From JAPPKS01 sp963667895 (GTDB lineage: Bacteria; Poribacteria; WGA-4E; PCPOR2b), in NCBI GenBank assembly GCA_965223985.1, contig OZ245030.1, positions 4,278,001 to 4,342,000 of the forward strand: a DNA stretch of 64,000 nucleotides. The letters run 5' to 3'. A model generated the notes under the pieces. That model saw only the letters and a list, made by a program, of their open reading frames with translations, ran no database searches and was not told the DNA's origin. Shown in pieces: positions 63,771-64,000 of this stretch. Made by a program: the position numbers and the translations under genes. Each line of letters opens with the position of its first letter. Positions within the stretch are counted from its first letter, which is position 1.

Positions 63771-64000
63771 AACGACACCGGATCCCGCTACATGGATGCC
63801 CGATGCAAACCTCAGAGCCGGAGTGCGATCGGCACTCGGTATCGCCTCAGACGCAAACTTCAGCAAAGATGACCTCAGTACCCTGACAAGTCTCCATGTT
63901 GCCCAAAGTCAGGTAGCTGACCTCACCGGTTTGGAATATGCAACAAATCTCACATCGTTGGTTGCATGGGGGAATCAAATCAGCAGCCTCACACCCCTCA
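62138..64000 (+). CDS. Continuation of the LRR/Ig-like surface protein in the shifted frame
   Basis: In the frame two bases later, reading resumes immediately with GSAASITSW and runs open to the window edge. It encodes the rest of Ig unit 9, unit 10, a second LRR block (about 62620-63140, WMPDANLRAAVRSALSLGN, then SSITALSGLTELTKL), two more Ig units (63178 and 63480) and a third LRR block beginning near 63790. The architecture LRR-Ig(10)-LRR-Ig(2)-LRR is then repeated. The true C-terminus lies outside the window. It is likely one gene with the preceding part. Confidence 0.75.

Noticed and set aside
59086..63866. Long minus-strand frames across the LRR/Ig array
   Set aside because: They are opposite-strand shadows of the repeated Ig-like coding sequence. 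They repeat with the same period, lack ribosome sites and signal peptides, and the plus-strand product has a clear domain structure.

Overview
The window looks like chromosomal DNA of a Candidatus Poribacteria-type bacterium or a close PVC/FCB-like relative. The evidence is indirect: two phytanoyl-CoA dioxygenase genes in tandem, a planctomycete-type cytochrome (DUF1549/DUF1553) gene paired with a Tat-exported DUF1501 gene, PorV-type and TolC-type outer-membrane proteins, many lipoproteins and signal peptides (a Gram-negative envelope), and a giant secreted protein built of WMPDANLR-type leucine-rich repeats and bacterial Ig-like domains. This taxonomic call is an inference.

From 1 to 31 kb the window is mostly housekeeping. 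It starts with the N-terminus of a radical SAM protein beside ftsZ. Then come a DUF1932 oxidoreductase, an M32 carboxypeptidase, fdhD, lpdA behind a consensus promoter, a methyltransferase-like/radical-SAM pair, queC and a TrpD-family protein. An envelope set follows (barrel protein, fibronectin-III lipoprotein, VanZ, another lipoprotein). After that are infA with an unusual N-terminal extension, a CinA-like gene with an in-frame TAG, an overlapping cysteine-synthase/DUF1015 pair, a TIM-barrel isomerase, and a compact moaD-moaE-gatB-rlmN run. Divergently come pncB, a second TIM-barrel protein, an SDR, a 49-residue OadG-like membrane peptide, nfi and an AlaC-like aminotransferase.

From 30 to 50 kb lie PorV, a GHMP sugar kinase, a periplasmic adaptor and a TolC protein with no pump gene between them, a two-propeller BNR/Ycf48 protein with a CopD-like membrane protein, a GT9 glycosyltransferase, a Gfo/Idh/MocA oxidoreductase, the PSCyt1/DUF1501 pair, an Nramp-like transporter lacking the canonical metal motifs, and recG with a long N-terminal extension.

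From 50 to 64 kb the region is accessory. Repeat-filled spacers separate the dioxygenases, an M42 peptidase, a HEPN-like/FRG/TPR protein and a tyrosine recombinase. A 124-bp direct repeat brackets the FRG gene, and a decayed copy of the recombinase 3' end lies inside the bracket. Last comes a sigma-54-type control region (three GTCGCA-N3-TGCGAC dyads and a GG-N10-GC promoter) upstream of a very large LRR/Ig-like surface protein. Its reading frame is broken by a 2-nt insertion at 62136-62137, exactly where a 223-nt perfect internal repeat ends, and it runs off the window.

I saw no rRNA, tRNA, CRISPR array, complete insertion sequence or prophage, although tRNAs were only scanned by eye.
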